NCBI GenBank assembly: GCA_041645435.1 | Contig: JBAZQB010000001.1 | Span: 248,001-312,000, forward strand | Direction of reading: 5' to 3' | Length of the DNA stretch: 64,000 bases | DNA from: Methanoregula sp. | Lineage (GTDB): Archaea > Halobacteriota > Methanomicrobia > Methanomicrobiales > Methanospirillaceae | Shown: in pieces, positions 36,208 through 44,748 of the stretch | How positions within the stretch are numbered: the stretch's first letter is position 1 | How the letters are laid out: every line of letters starts with the position of its first letter | The notes under the pieces: model-generated | Told to the model about the DNA's origin: nothing | The model's database searches: none | Seen by the model: the letters and a program-made list of their open reading frames with translations, nothing else | Made by a program: the position numbers and the translations under genes

Positions 36208-37029
36208 TCATGGGACCGGGTACGGTGCATTTCTCTCAAAATAGAGTCTCCGGTCCCCGATGACAATCGCAGCCGCGATCAGGAGCAGCAGCACCGTAAT
36301 GATGCACTTGGTGAATTGCTCCGCCATAATAAAACTCATCGCGATATTTGCTGAAAGGTGGAAGAGGAAACAGGCAACCACGCTCCGGTTGTTCCGGTAG
36401 TACAGCCAGTTAATGATGAATGCCAGCGCGAAGGCGCTTACAAAGAAATTTGCCGTATACAGCCAGCTGGAAAGGAGCGTGTTGTGATAGAAACCATTGA
36501 TAAAGAAGAGCGGCGTGTGCCAGAAAGCCCAGAGGATACCAAAGGAGAGCGATGTGACAAACAGCGTGGACCGGCTCCTGAGACTGTCAACCCCGTATCC
36601 CCGCCACCCGGCTTCTTCCATTGCCGGCGCAGCGAAGAGGCCGAGGAGGCCTGGCAGAGTCACAAAGGCTGAGCCAAGCAGGATCGTGAACTGGTCCGGA
36701 GATTTCCCGAAAAGGAGGGAGATCCCAATCGCAATGCACATGACAGCCGGCATCAGGAAGATGATGACCGGAAGCGTCCGCGGATCGATCCGCCGGAGGC
36801 TGAACAGCCGGTCCTTGTAATCGCGCCAGAGTTCCGGGCTCTTCGTCCGCCAGAACATGATGAGTGCCGCGACAATGGGACCACTCATCCCCAGGAACAT
36901 CACGAAGCCCTGCAGCCCCTCAGCCCCTCCGTGCCCGTTGAGGTATGCTTCAACGAACCAGAAGGTCCAGGTGACGACATACGCGATCAGAAAGAACTGT
37001 GCTGGTTTGTATAAGATCCGAATGTCCAT
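36208..37029 (-). CDS. CPBP-family intramembrane metalloprotease (CAAX/Abi type)
   Basis: The 273-residue protein from ATG 37029 has about eight transmembrane helices and the family motifs: EEAGWRGYG (the EExxxR motif), FGILWAFWHTPLFF (FxxxH) and HLSANIAMS. These residues coordinate zinc in CPBP proteases, which include eukaryotic CAAX prenyl endopeptidase Rce1. Substrate unknown. The frame is open upstream to 37290 but that region is Pro/Arg-rich and overlaps a GC-rich hairpin, so the later start is preferred. Confidence 0.88.
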   Translation of the reverse strand: MDIRILYKPAQFFLIAYVVTWTFWFVEAYLNGHGGAEGLQGFVMFLGMSGPIVAALIMFWRTKSPELWRDYKDRLFSLRRIDPRTLPVIIFLMPAVMCIAIGISLLFGKSPDQFTILLGSAFVTLPGLLGLFAAPAMEEAGWRGYGVDSLRSRSTLFVTSLSFGILWAFWHTPLFFINGFYHNTLLSSWLYTANFFVSAFALAFIINWLYYRNNRSVVACFLFHLSANIAMSFIMAEQFTKCIITVLLLLIAAAIVIGDRRLYFERNAPYPVP

Positions 37030-37104
37030 CGTAATTTCTCCGGTCCATCCGCTATGCATGTGAATATGCAGGAGGGTAACATAAGGCATTCGCCGCCCAG
37101 TGCG

Positions 37105-37160
37105 GGCGGCTGTGACCGGTGGCGGAGGGAGCCGCCGGGGAGTGTGGGGGGGAGGGGCGG
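37105..37160. repeat. GC-rich hairpin and G-run
   Basis: GGCGGCT and its near-complement AGCCGCC flank a 16-nt loop, and the sequence then continues into GTGGGGGGGAGGGGCGGCGG. It lies in the divergent region between the CPBP protease and the glycosyltransferase and may be RNA- or G-quadruplex-forming. Confidence 0.4.
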
Positions 37161-37414
37161 CGGGAAATTCCCCTAATTCTCCGTCGATACTGTTGTGTTG
37201 GGATCTCAGGGAGGAGATACACTTTTTTTTAGCTCTCCTCCTGTTGCGGCCAGCTGCATTAACCATGAATAGTCTTTTATTGGCATACACGTATTCTGGT
37301 ATGTCTGAAAATAATCCCCGGGGTTTTTACCGGATTCGACGCTCATGGATAACCTCCTTAGTATCAGGGAAGGGACGAACTAATGACGGCTATGAACGAG
37401 GGGAGAGAGTCAGT

Positions 37415-38557
37415 ATGGAATCATTTAAGGTAGCGTTCTTCTGCTGGGAATCGATGTATGCAGAACGGGTGGGCGGCCTTGCCAGGGCTGCGACACTTCT
37501 TGCAGAAACGTTAGTAAAACAAAACCATGATGTGCATTTCTTCACGCGGGGAACTATTCCCGATCAGACGATAAAAGGTGTCAGTTATCACTATTGCCAG
37601 CCATCCGGAAAAAACATAGTTGAATATTGCGACAGCATGAGCGCCTCGATGGTGGAACAGTTTCACCTCAATGATGCACCCCGCCGCTTTGATGTTCTCC
37701 ATTTCCATGACTGGCATACGATCCAGGCTCTCCACTCGCTGCAGGACCGGAATACAATCCTCACCTTCCACTCAACCGAATACGGGAGGAATGGCAACCA
37801 GTCCGGAGACTGGTGGGAATTTAAGGAAATATCCGCGAAAGAATGGTATGGCGGACTTATTGCCAAACGGGTTACGGCAGTTTCTGCATCCCTGAAAAAT
37901 GAAGTGATGGGGTTATACACTATACCTGATGAGAAATGCGACGTAATCCCGAACGGTGTGGTCCCCCGTGAGTTCCGGACATTGATCGATCCGGGGGAAG
38001 TGAAGAGATCGTATGGAATACATCCCTATACGCCCCTCCTCCTGTTTATCGGCAGGCTTGTCTGGCAGAAAGGGCCGGACCTGCTAATAGACGCGGTAGG
38101 GAAAATCTGCCAGCACCACCGGGACGTTCAGGTCGTTATAGCGGGGGAAGGGGATATGCGGCAGTACCTGCAGGATCGGGCAAAAAACCTGCCGGTCAAC
38201 TTCATCGGATACATTCCGGACTCTGAGTATGTAAGATTATTAAACGCCGCTGATATCGTTGTCATTCCCAGCAGGAATGAACCCTTCGGGCTTGTGCTTC
38301 TGGAAGCATGGAGTGCCGAACGATGTGTTGTTGCATCCAATGTCGGTGGACTATCGGAGAACATTGACCCATTGGTAAATGGTGTCAAAGTGGATGTTGA
38401 CCCCGAATCGCTCGCATGGGGAATCAAGATGATGCTGGATGACCCGGAGACCGCGGGAGCCTTTGGGAAACGTGGCAGAACCAAAGTGGATCGCTACTTC
38501 CTCTGGGATCCGATTGTCAGAAAACTGACAGAGACCTATGCTCGTATAGTTTCATGA
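37415..38557 (+). CDS. Glycosyltransferase, glycogen-synthase-like (GT4/GT5 type)
   Basis: The 380-residue protein has the two-Rossmann GT-B fold. N-terminal part: FCWESMYAERVGGLARAA (glycogen-synthase-type Gly-rich loop) and FHDWHTIQAL, typical of starch/glycogen synthases. C-terminal part: FIGRLVWQKGPDLL and RNEPFGLVLLEAW, containing the retaining-enzyme E-x7-E motif. ATG 37415 is preferred; the frame stays open to 37100 but the extra 105 residues do not look coding. It likely transfers glucose from UDP- or ADP-glucose to a glucan; acceptor not known. Confidence 0.88.
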   Translation: MESFKVAFFCWESMYAERVGGLARAATLLAETLVKQNHDVHFFTRGTIPDQTIKGVSYHYCQPSGKNIVEYCDSMSASMVEQFHLNDAPRRFDVLHFHDWHTIQALHSLQDRNTILTFHSTEYGRNGNQSGDWWEFKEISAKEWYGGLIAKRVTAVSASLKNEVMGLYTIPDEKCDVIPNGVVPREFRTLIDPGEVKRSYGIHPYTPLLLFIGRLVWQKGPDLLIDAVGKICQHHRDVQVVIAGEGDMRQYLQDRAKNLPVNFIGYIPDSEYVRLLNAADIVVIPSRNEPFGLVLLEAWSAERCVVASNVGGLSENIDPLVNGVKVDVDPESLAWGIKMMLDDPETAGAFGKRGRTKVDRYFLWDPIVRKLTETYARIVS

Positions 38558-38754
38558 AAATTGCTTTTTTTGAGGGACCCGGAACCGTTACGGTCCCCGT
38601 TCAATCCTGTATCTGCATCGCTGCCGGCGGCGGGGGCTCTGGCCGGGCCGGTTATCGTTTGGGGGCACGAACAATGAGATTCGTGAACCCGACGGCACTC
38701 TTTGAGATCACGAAAGCGGAACCCACGACATGCAGACAGGTAAGGTGCAGCTAA
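38554..38754 (+). CDS. Possible small ORF coupled to the glycosyltransferase gene
   Basis: A 66-codon frame starts with ATG in a 4-nt ATGA overlap with the glycosyltransferase stop codon, a common arrangement for coupled genes. The product (MKIAFFEGPGTVTVPVQ...) has a Gly-rich middle and three Cys but no recognisable family. It may be chance or a truncated gene. Confidence 0.3.
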   Translation: MKIAFFEGPGTVTVPVQSCICIAAGGGGSGRAGYRLGARTMRFVNPTALFEITKAEPTTCRQVRCS

Positions 38755-38853
38755 TCGGAACAAATGTTCAGATTATTTTCACACCCCGCTACCCTAGTAT
38801 AAGAGAATGAACATCCGGATAAATATTAGAAGACAGTAATAAAGGAGAATGAA

Positions 38854-39291
38854 ATGAAAATTTACATGGACGTCTGTTGCCTGTGCAGGCCGTTTGATGA
38901 CCAGACAATAGGACGAATCCGTCTTGAAGTGACCGCAGTCCAGGAGATCATCCGTCGCTGCGCAGCACGGGAATATACATTGGTTACCAGCGAAGCGATA
39001 ACCGAAGAACTCTCAAAAATCCCTGACATGCAGAAACGGCTGCGTGTAGAAAAAATCGCATCCATGGCAAAAGAATCCATTCTTATTGACGAGGCAATAA
39101 TCTCCCGGATGCACGAGTTAATTTCCCTGGACGGTGATGCAATGGACTCGCTCCACATTGCCTGTGCTGAACGGGCTGGTGCGGTACTTCTTACTACAGA
39201 TGATGGACTGATAACATTTTTTAAGTTGCACCGGAACATACAGGTATATATAGAAAACCCGGTCACTTGGTTGAAGGAGGAAAAACTATGA
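38854..39291 (+). CDS. PIN-domain ribonuclease (VapC-like toxin)
   Basis: PIN-domain toxins cleave RNA using acidic residues around Mg2+. The 145-residue protein has the first Asp in MKIYMDVCCLCRPFDD (D6), a Glu in SEAITEEL, and the C-terminal acidic cluster in DGDAMDSLHIACAERAG and LLTTDDGLI. AAGGAG precedes the ATG by 8 nt. Its stop overlaps the next gene by 4 nt (ATGA). The order toxin-then-partner is the reverse of the common VapB-VapC order. Confidence 0.88.
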   Translation: MKIYMDVCCLCRPFDDQTIGRIRLEVTAVQEIIRRCAAREYTLVTSEAITEELSKIPDMQKRLRVEKIASMAKESILIDEAIISRMHELISLDGDAMDSLHIACAERAGAVLLTTDDGLITFFKLHRNIQVYIENPVTWLKEEKL

Positions 39292-39497
39292 GTGCCAAAA
39301 CATTACACCAGATCCAGCAGGAGGGGCTTGACGTACTGGTAGAGAAGCTTGGCCCGGACGATGCAATCCGGTTCCTCCAGATCTATGAAACAGGAAGCGG
39401 CGACTGGACAAAAGACCGGAAAAAAATCCTGGATAAAGACCCGGATAAAATTATCAAGAGCATCATGGAGCGGAGAAAAAAAATACCTGCTCCGTGA
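39288..39497 (+). CDS. Small partner of the PIN toxin, probable antitoxin
   Basis: The 69-residue basic-acidic protein starts at an ATG overlapping the PIN stop codon, with AAGGAGG 7 nt upstream. It begins SAKTLHQIQQEGLDVLVEKLG and carries IRFLQIYETGSGDWTKDRKK; no known DNA-binding antitoxin fold is evident. Antitoxin function is inferred only from position and size. Confidence 0.65.
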   Translation: MSAKTLHQIQQEGLDVLVEKLGPDDAIRFLQIYETGSGDWTKDRKKILDKDPDKIIKSIMERRKKIPAP

Positions 39498-39759
39498 ATG
39501 CTGTTCCCGGTTTTTCCTCTCTAACTTTTTTCATTATTTTATTTTTAGTAACTCACTTTTTTCAACGATAAGCGGGAGCGTCTTATCGGCATTATCCGTG
39601 GAACACCTGTTTCTGTTAAAAACTCCGGCACGGGCCGGGCAAATGATATGACCTACGGCACTACATGAGAAAAAAGGGCGGAACCCGGGTATGCAGGAAA
39701 AACGGGCGGCCTATGCGGTGAGAGGGAAAGTCCCGTTGAAGATCAAATCCCCGGAGAAA

Positions 39760-40017
39760 TTATTTTCCCTTTCCTTCAATAATCTCGGCAACCTTCTTCC
39801 CGGTCTCAGTGATCCTGTAATACCGGTCCATCTTTTCATCCGGCGTCAGGCATTCCACGAGTCCCACTTTCTCCAGTGCCTGGATGGTTCGGCTCACTGC
39901 GGATCGTGCAACTCCAACTGTCTTCGCAAGTTCTGTGGGAGTATTAGGCCTGAGAAGACCCTTGAGCACTTTTCTTCTCACACTCCCCCGTGTAACAAAA
40001 CTCACGAGATTGTACAT
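39760..40017 (-). CDS. Winged-helix (MarR/ArsR-like) transcriptional regulator
   Basis: The 85-residue protein is essentially one winged helix-turn-helix: VRRKVLKGLLRPNTPTELAK, VARSAVSRTIQALEKVGLVE as recognition helix and turn, and DRYYRITETGKKVAE as the wing. Such single-domain regulators are common in archaea. Target unknown. It borders the repeat-rich region. Confidence 0.8.
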   Translation of the reverse strand: MYNLVSFVTRGSVRRKVLKGLLRPNTPTELAKTVGVARSAVSRTIQALEKVGLVECLTPDEKMDRYYRITETGKKVAEIIEGKGK

Positions 40018-40207
40018 TAAGGGATAAAGGAAAAATATACGTATGAAAACTCGTTACGAACGTGTAACAAATTTTATCTCTTCGCCCGCCGATAACTATA
40101 ATGGTGCCTGGTGATAGTAAATCGCACAAATATGATACAAAATAAAATCCAGTGCGGCCACCCCCGGCTTTAGTTACTTGTCCCGAAGTGGAGATTCGTC
40201 GCTCCGA

Positions 40208-40768
40208 AGGGACTTCACCGGACACCGCTTTTTGTCAGCGATCCCTGGTTTTAGAGTACCTCTAAAATAACCCCTATACGGGCTCCGATTCCCTGTTTTT
40301 CCGGAATCTAAGGTAATAATTCGGGAAAATGCGGTAATAATTCAGGTGATTTTGGATAGTTTTACGTCTGAAAACATGAGGTAATAATTAGCAGCATTTA
40401 GGCAACGAAAACTAAGAGTATGCGGGTTTTAACCTGCGTCTGTAAATTTTCTAGAACCGGAGAGCCTCCTGTGGTGGTAACCTTTTTTCGACTTGGACTA
40501 GTGTCACACCTCAGGGATTTCACCAGACACCGGCATTTTATCAGTGATCCCTGATTTCAGAGTACCCCCTAAATAACCCCTATACGGGCTCAGATTCCCT
40601 GTTTTTCCGGAAACAGAGGTAATAATTCGGGAAAATGCGGTAATAATTCATGTGATTTTGGGTAGTTTTACGTCTGATAACATGAGGCATTAATTAGCAG
40701 TATTTGGATAGTGAAAAATGAGGGGATGCAGGTTTAACCTGTGTCTGAAAATTTTCAGGAACCGGAGG
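40208..40768. repeat. Two direct copies of a ~255-bp element, period 305 bp
   Basis: Copy 1 (40208-40463) and copy 2 (40513-40768) share the series GGGA-TTCACC-GACACCG, ACCCCTATACGGGCTC, ATTCCCTGTTTTTCCGGAA, GGTAATAATTCGGGAAAATG, TAGTTTTACGTCTGA and AACCGGAG at constant 305-nt offset. Each copy also holds the short internal repeat GGTAATAATTC twice. Divergence (point changes scattered evenly) suggests old duplication and no protein-coding constraint. Confidence 0.8.
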
Positions 40769-40869
40769 GGTTTTTAGACCTTTTAAACGGGTATCGCGGG
40801 ATTTACGTCGGAGAAAATGAGCATTCCGAACGATTTTCTCTCTATACGCGGACGGCCGTAACTCCTTTG

Positions 40870-41385
40870 TAGACCGAGGAGGGGGTGGTACCCTGTCCCG
40901 GGCAAGAGGGGGGGTAGGGCAGGCAGGGTACCCCCCCTCATATTTTGGAGGAGGGGAGGGGGTCCCCCCCATCATGCTGAGGGACAGGCCCCCACCCCCC
41001 CTCCGGATACGGGCCCGAAAACCGGGTCATCAGACGGAGGTTCCATGCGAACCGCTGATCACGCAGATGCCGGCAAGGGGGGGAGGTACCCCCTCTTGGC
41101 CAAGACAGGGGGGTAGGGGGTCCCCCCCTCTTTTTTTGGACAGGGGGTGGGTATACCCCCCCTCGAATTTTAGACAGGGTACCTCCCCCCCTCCCGGGAT
41201 GGACCGGTAAATTGTTCTTCAGACGGGACTCTACGCGAAGCGAGGGTCATGCGGGTGCCGGCATGGGGGGGGTGGTACCCTGTCTTTGGCAAGACTGGGG
41301 GGGAGGGGTCCCCCTCCCGGGTTTTGGAGAGGGGGGTGGGTATCCCCCCCTCGTACTTTGGACAGGGTACCACCCCCCCTTTTTT
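40870..41385. repeat. G-run/C-run repeat block, period about 189 bp
   Basis: Blocks with the order GGTACC, CAAGA, G7-8, GGGGTCCCCCC, TTTTGGA, GGGGGGTGGGTAT, CCCCCCTCG, GACAGGGTACC recur. CAGACGG occurs at about 41031 and 41220, and GTGGGTAT at about 41147 and 41336, both 189 nt apart; a partial copy starts near 40884. Both strands carry multiple G tracts of 4-9, so G-quadruplexes are possible. Confidence 0.75.
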
Positions 41386-41387
41386 CC

Positions 41388-41545
41388 GGAAATTTTCCGG
41401 GTTGGTTGTTATCTTGCGAGAGTTCCCCGCTTCATGGCCCCTCCGGGGCACGGCGGGGCGGGGAGGTTTTTTTTGTCAGGCACCAGAACCCCCGCGGGGG
41501 CGTCCCTCCGGGGGCTGCGGGGTGTTTGATTCCGTGAAGTATCGT
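41388..41545 (+). repeat. Dispersed composite repeat, full copy
   Basis: Same order as at 33245: TTCCGGAAATTTTCCGGG, GGTTGTTATCTTGCGAG, AGTTCCCC, GGCACGGCGGGGCGGGGAGG, GTCAGGCACCAGAACCCCC and GCGGGGGCGTCCCTCCGG followed by GGGCTGCGGGG. Confidence 0.75.
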
Positions 41546-41636
41546 GTAAGCATTTTTTTGTAAGAACGGGTTTTCCCTGTTTTTGATCCGGGTCATTTTC
41601 ATACAATTCAAGAAACCGGGCAGCTCAGTACACTGC

Positions 41637-41999
41637 ATGAGCCGGATGGAAAACGACGGGTTAAGGATCATTGCCCTCTACGAGAGAAGGAAACTGCAGG
41701 AGACGCCGGATCCTGAAGCGGTAATGTATCACGATCAATCGCTGCGGGTCGATGGCCAGGGGCTGATACCGAGAGCAGGCCCGAATTACTGCGTGCAGAT
41801 CACCATCAAAGACGATCCCAAAGACTACCGGTTTCCCGTTCCCGCTGAATTCAACAAACGGGGATATTTTGTTATCATGGCACCAGAACTACCGGTTTCC
41901 ATCCCCTACGGTGCTGACGTTAAAATATCCATCATTGAGACAGACCGGAAAGGTGAAAAGATCCTTACACAATCCCCGCTCAGGTACCGCACCGTCTGA
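41637..41999 (+). CDS. Hypothetical protein
   Basis: The 120-residue protein from ATG 41637 (or 41646) has a short helix (LRIIALYERRKLQ) followed by beta-rich sequence (YCVQITIKDDPKDYRFPVP, YFVIMAPELPVSIPYGADVKI), and no signal or membrane segment. Its codon pattern is normal for the genome, unlike the flanking repeats. No family recognised. Confidence 0.6.
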   Translation: MSRMENDGLRIIALYERRKLQETPDPEAVMYHDQSLRVDGQGLIPRAGPNYCVQITIKDDPKDYRFPVPAEFNKRGYFVIMAPELPVSIPYGADVKISIIETDRKGEKILTQSPLRYRTV

Positions 42000-42206
42000 C
42001 GGGCAGTGTTTTCACACCGGCATATCGCAAAGATCCTCCCTCGTTACAACCCATACCAGAAAAGCATTCCTCATATCCGCCAGCGGAATTTCGGTTAGGT
42101 AGCCGGACGATCCCTCTTTTCGTTTGAAGGGGCAGGAGGTGGGAAAAGGGGCGCCAAGTTTTCGAGATCGTAGTGCGCAAATATGGGAGGGGGATCCCCC
42201 GGGTGT

Positions 42207-42476
42207 TCAGTACCTGCCGCAACCGGCCAGGCAGGCAGCGTAACCCGCATCGCACTGCGGCTGGTCGGGGATCATGGCGATGCAGTGCATCGACCGGCAG
42301 GTCTGCTGGCACTTCCCCGGGATGTCAGCCGGCCCGGCGTTCTGCGGGGCCGGCATATGCTGCTGCGGGAGATCGACGACGTACCAGTGCACCCCGGTGG
42401 CGAGGCTTCCTGCGATCGCAAGGAAGACCATGAAGAAAATAAGCCGGGCAAGCGGTGACATTTCGGGAAGGGACAT
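42207..42476 (-). CDS. Small membrane-anchored Cys-rich protein
   Basis: The 89-residue protein has one N-terminal transmembrane segment (RLIFFMVFLAIAGSL), then a ~40-residue extracellular or luminal tail with six Cys: GKCQQTCRSMHC, PQCDAGYAACLAGCGRY. The spacing (Cx3C, then C...Cx6Cx3C) suggests disulfides or metal binding. GGAG lies upstream of ATG. No family recognised. Confidence 0.65.
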   Translation of the reverse strand: MSLPEMSPLARLIFFMVFLAIAGSLATGVHWYVVDLPQQHMPAPQNAGPADIPGKCQQTCRSMHCIAMIPDQPQCDAGYAACLAGCGRY

Positions 42477-42945
42477 TTCCAGTGCTCTCCTGCAGAACTA
42501 TTGTTGTCCAGAGATGAGACGGGGGCCTAAAAAAGTGGATGGGATCTGCATGGACGCGGGGTCAGCAGTTTTTGGATGAGGGGCCGGAGGATCAGCCCTC
42601 CGGGTGAACGTGAACGGGGGGGGTCCGCCATGATGAGGAAGGGGTTTGGCCACTCTGGTTCCGGACAATTTTCAGGGTGGTCGTTATCTTGCGAGGGTTC
42701 CCTGCCTTAGGGTCTCTTCGAGGCACGGCGGGGGGGAGGTTTCTTTTTGTTTGGCGCAAAGATTGTCGCGGGGGCGTCCCTTCGGGGGCTACGGCGTGAA
42801 TCGCTGTTGGTGAGGGCGCTCTACCGGGATATCTGAATAAGGACACCCTGCGTGAGTCCTAGTGCCGGTAATCTACTCAGCGAGTCCCGATGAGATAGGT
42901 GAGCGAATGGGAAGATAATCATTTTTGTAGAAATCAAAAACAAAA
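42477..42945. other. Intergenic region containing one composite repeat copy
   Basis: No supported gene. The repeat copy occupies about 42655-42830; the rest shows no recognisable feature. Base composition becomes AT-rich after about 42900. Confidence 0.5.
42655..42835 (+). repeat. Dispersed composite repeat, full copy
   Basis: Same order as at 33245 and 41388: TTCCGGACAATTTTCAGGG, GGTCGTTATCTTGCGAG, GGTTCCC, GAGGCACGGCGGGGGGGAGG, GCGGGGGCGTCCCTTCGG followed by GGGCTACGGCG, then GTGAGGGCGCTCTA as after the 33-kb copy. Confidence 0.75.
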
Positions 42946-43272
42946 TCATAATTCTGCAGTTAATTTGATAAGAAAAATTGCGATATACAAGTAAATCGCG
43001 GCCCTTATTAAATCCCATACAACTCCAGGAACATACTGTAAAAATGGGAGATAATCAAAGATTGATAGAAAAATTTGGCTATAAAATTCATCTCTCAATT
43101 TCGCAAAAACGTTGTATGTTTTAACAGCTGATGAAGATGTATTGGAAACGAAAATTACAATTTCCGATCCTGTTTTAATTCGGTTTATCGCGGATATTAT
43201 TTCGATTAAACACATAATGACTGCGATTAAAGCAACAAAAGGAGCGAGAATTTTTGTAATAAATTTGGTCAT
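42946..43272 (-). CDS. Small membrane protein in an AT-rich island
   Basis: The 108-residue protein has two or three hydrophobic segments (about 8-28, 68-80, 85-105). Codon and base use are strikingly AT-rich compared with the rest of the window, as in the AbiJ-like gene next to it, suggesting recent transfer. No family recognised. Confidence 0.6.
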   Translation of the reverse strand: MTKFITKILAPFVALIAVIMCLIEIISAINRIKTGSEIVIFVSNTSSSAVKTYNVFAKLRDEFYSQIFLSIFDYLPFLQYVPGVVWDLIRAAIYLYIAIFLIKLTAEL

Positions 43273-43321
43273 AGGTTTCCAATTAAGGCTATGAATGGCT
43301 TCTAATTCTATTAAATTTGCG

Positions 43322-43362
43322 ATAAACGACCGCCGCCCCGGAGGGCGCCCCGCGGCGGATCA
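43322..43362 (-). repeat. Dispersed repeat, arm-2 copy (inverted)
   Basis: GACCGCCGCCCCGGAGGGCG followed by CCCCGCGGCGGATC is the reverse complement of the arm-2 unit seen at 12349, including the flanking GATC. It lies between the two AT-rich genes. Confidence 0.65.
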
Positions 43363-43493
43363 ATTACCGGAAAATCCAGGTGATTATAATCTGCCTCGTG
43401 CGATGTCCGACTGTGATCATTTTTCCATAATTTATTAAACGCTGAAGTTTACAAATGAATTAATTAGATCGAATTGTTTCATATAATATTATA

Positions 43494-44408
43494 ATGCCAT
43501 CATTCTCTGAAAGATACGATTTTAAACCGAAACAATTAGTTCAAACTCTCTCTCTTGCTGATGAGTCAAGAAACTTACTTTGGAATGTATTTTTTAAAAA
43601 TTATCAAGAATCACCAAACAACACTAACAAATATTGCAAAGCTACCGATAGAATCGCTAAGATTCAAGAGGCTCGAAAATTTGGTTATGAATTACATAAT
43701 TTATTTAATGCAATCTGGTGTGATTTTTTAAAGAAAATTGTAGATGAAAGACCTTACGGGTCCACTGATTTTTTTATTGCAGTAAAAAAAGAATATTTTG
43801 AGACAACTTTCAGTTACGGAAATGATGTCTTCAATTGGAATTGGTGGAAAGTTTATGATTTTCTGGAATTTGTATCGATGAATGACAAAAACATAGAACG
43901 AAAAAAAGTATTTCAGGATGATTGCAATAAAATAATGGAGAAAGAAGGTCTTGAATATCGATTTATTGAGAATCTTATTTCACCGATAATTTCTGAAGAA
44001 CAAATTACAGAAATAAAAACCGCTATTTCTAATTCTACAGAGGAAGTGCAAGTCCATTTAAGGCAATCATTGATAATATTGTCAAATCGAGAGAATCCAG
44101 ATTTTAGAAATTCTATAAAAGAATCGATTTCAGCGGTTGAAGCTCAATGTAGAATAATTTGTGACGAACCTACTCCCACTCTAACAAAATCTCTTGAAAT
44201 AATTCAACGAAGTGGCCGTGTCAAAGTTCATCCAGATTTGAATGGAGCTTTTCAAAAAATTTATTCTTGGACTAATGATGATGAAGGAATAAGGCATGCG
44301 CTTAAAAATATGCCAACTGTAGATCAAGAAGACGCACAGTTTATGCTTATTGCTAGTTCAGCATTTATCAATTATTTACAAGTAAAAAAGAGGAAATCTG
44401 AAATATAA
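43494..44408 (+). CDS. AbiJ-like abortive infection protein (AbiJ_NTD4 type)
   Basis: The 304-residue protein begins FSERYDFKP with the following SRNLLWNVFF, typical of the AbiJ N-terminal domain 4 family. The C-terminal ~110 residues contain EAQCRIICDE, VHPDLNGAFQKIYSWTNDDE-GIRHALK and QFMLIASSAFINYL, the HEPN-like region of this family (the RH pair fits a HEPN RNase). Abi proteins act in phage defence by toxic RNA cleavage. The gene is much more AT-rich than the genome average here, indicating transfer. Family by recognition, not by search. Confidence 0.72.
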   Translation: MPSFSERYDFKPKQLVQTLSLADESRNLLWNVFFKNYQESPNNTNKYCKATDRIAKIQEARKFGYELHNLFNAIWCDFLKKIVDERPYGSTDFFIAVKKEYFETTFSYGNDVFNWNWWKVYDFLEFVSMNDKNIERKKVFQDDCNKIMEKEGLEYRFIENLISPIISEEQITEIKTAISNSTEEVQVHLRQSLIILSNRENPDFRNSIKESISAVEAQCRIICDEPTPTLTKSLEIIQRSGRVKVHPDLNGAFQKIYSWTNDDEGIRHALKNMPTVDQEDAQFMLIASSAFINYLQVKKRKSEI

Positions 44409-44505
44409 TGGATTAGGGAAATGTAATCTGCAATATTTTATCAACATTCCACTTATGTTGGACCGTGCTAAGCATTAGCACACACAATTATATACCCCCG
44501 GCATC

Positions 44506-44670
44506 CTACAATAGAGTATGCAGGACGAGTGCCACAGCATTCATGAGGGTTTTTTTGCCCGTGAATGTCTTTATCTCCACTAGCCAGTCACCCGCCCGCT
44601 GCATTGCATCATCCGTTTCTGAACCGTCTGAAGCAAATACCGCAGGGTATCGCTTTAGCTTTTTTGGTTT
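44506..44670 (-). pseudogene. Possible gene remnant without start codon
   Basis: A minus-strand frame of about 54 codons between TAA and TAG reads LKRYPAVFASDGSETDDA, RAGDWLVEIKTFTGKK and TLMNAVALVLHTLL. The amino-acid pattern looks coding but no start or longer context is present, and I do not recognise the family. It may be a decayed fragment. Confidence 0.3.
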
Positions 44671-44748
44671 TTATTATTGGTATCGTTAAGCCCTCTGGTT
44701 CGCTGTTAAAATAATCGCGAAGGCAGGGGGAGGAGTTGTTGTTACACT

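Larger units (their letters stand above)
40018..41636. other. 1.6-kb non-coding, repeat-rich region
   Basis: No supported gene occurs here; the open frames over the G-runs are low-complexity artefacts. The region consists of a 305-nt-period repeat (40208-40768), a G-run repeat block (40870-41385) and a composite repeat copy (41388-41545). Confidence 0.7.

Noticed and set aside
40208..40768. Repeat pair considered as a CRISPR array
   Set aside because: Units are about 255 bp with 50-bp gaps and only two copies; CRISPR repeats are short with many equal spacers.
40694..41563. Several Pro/Gly-rich ORFs over the G-run block
   Set aside because: Their sequences are translations of G/C tracts in several frames and on both strands; no codon signal or recognisable domain.
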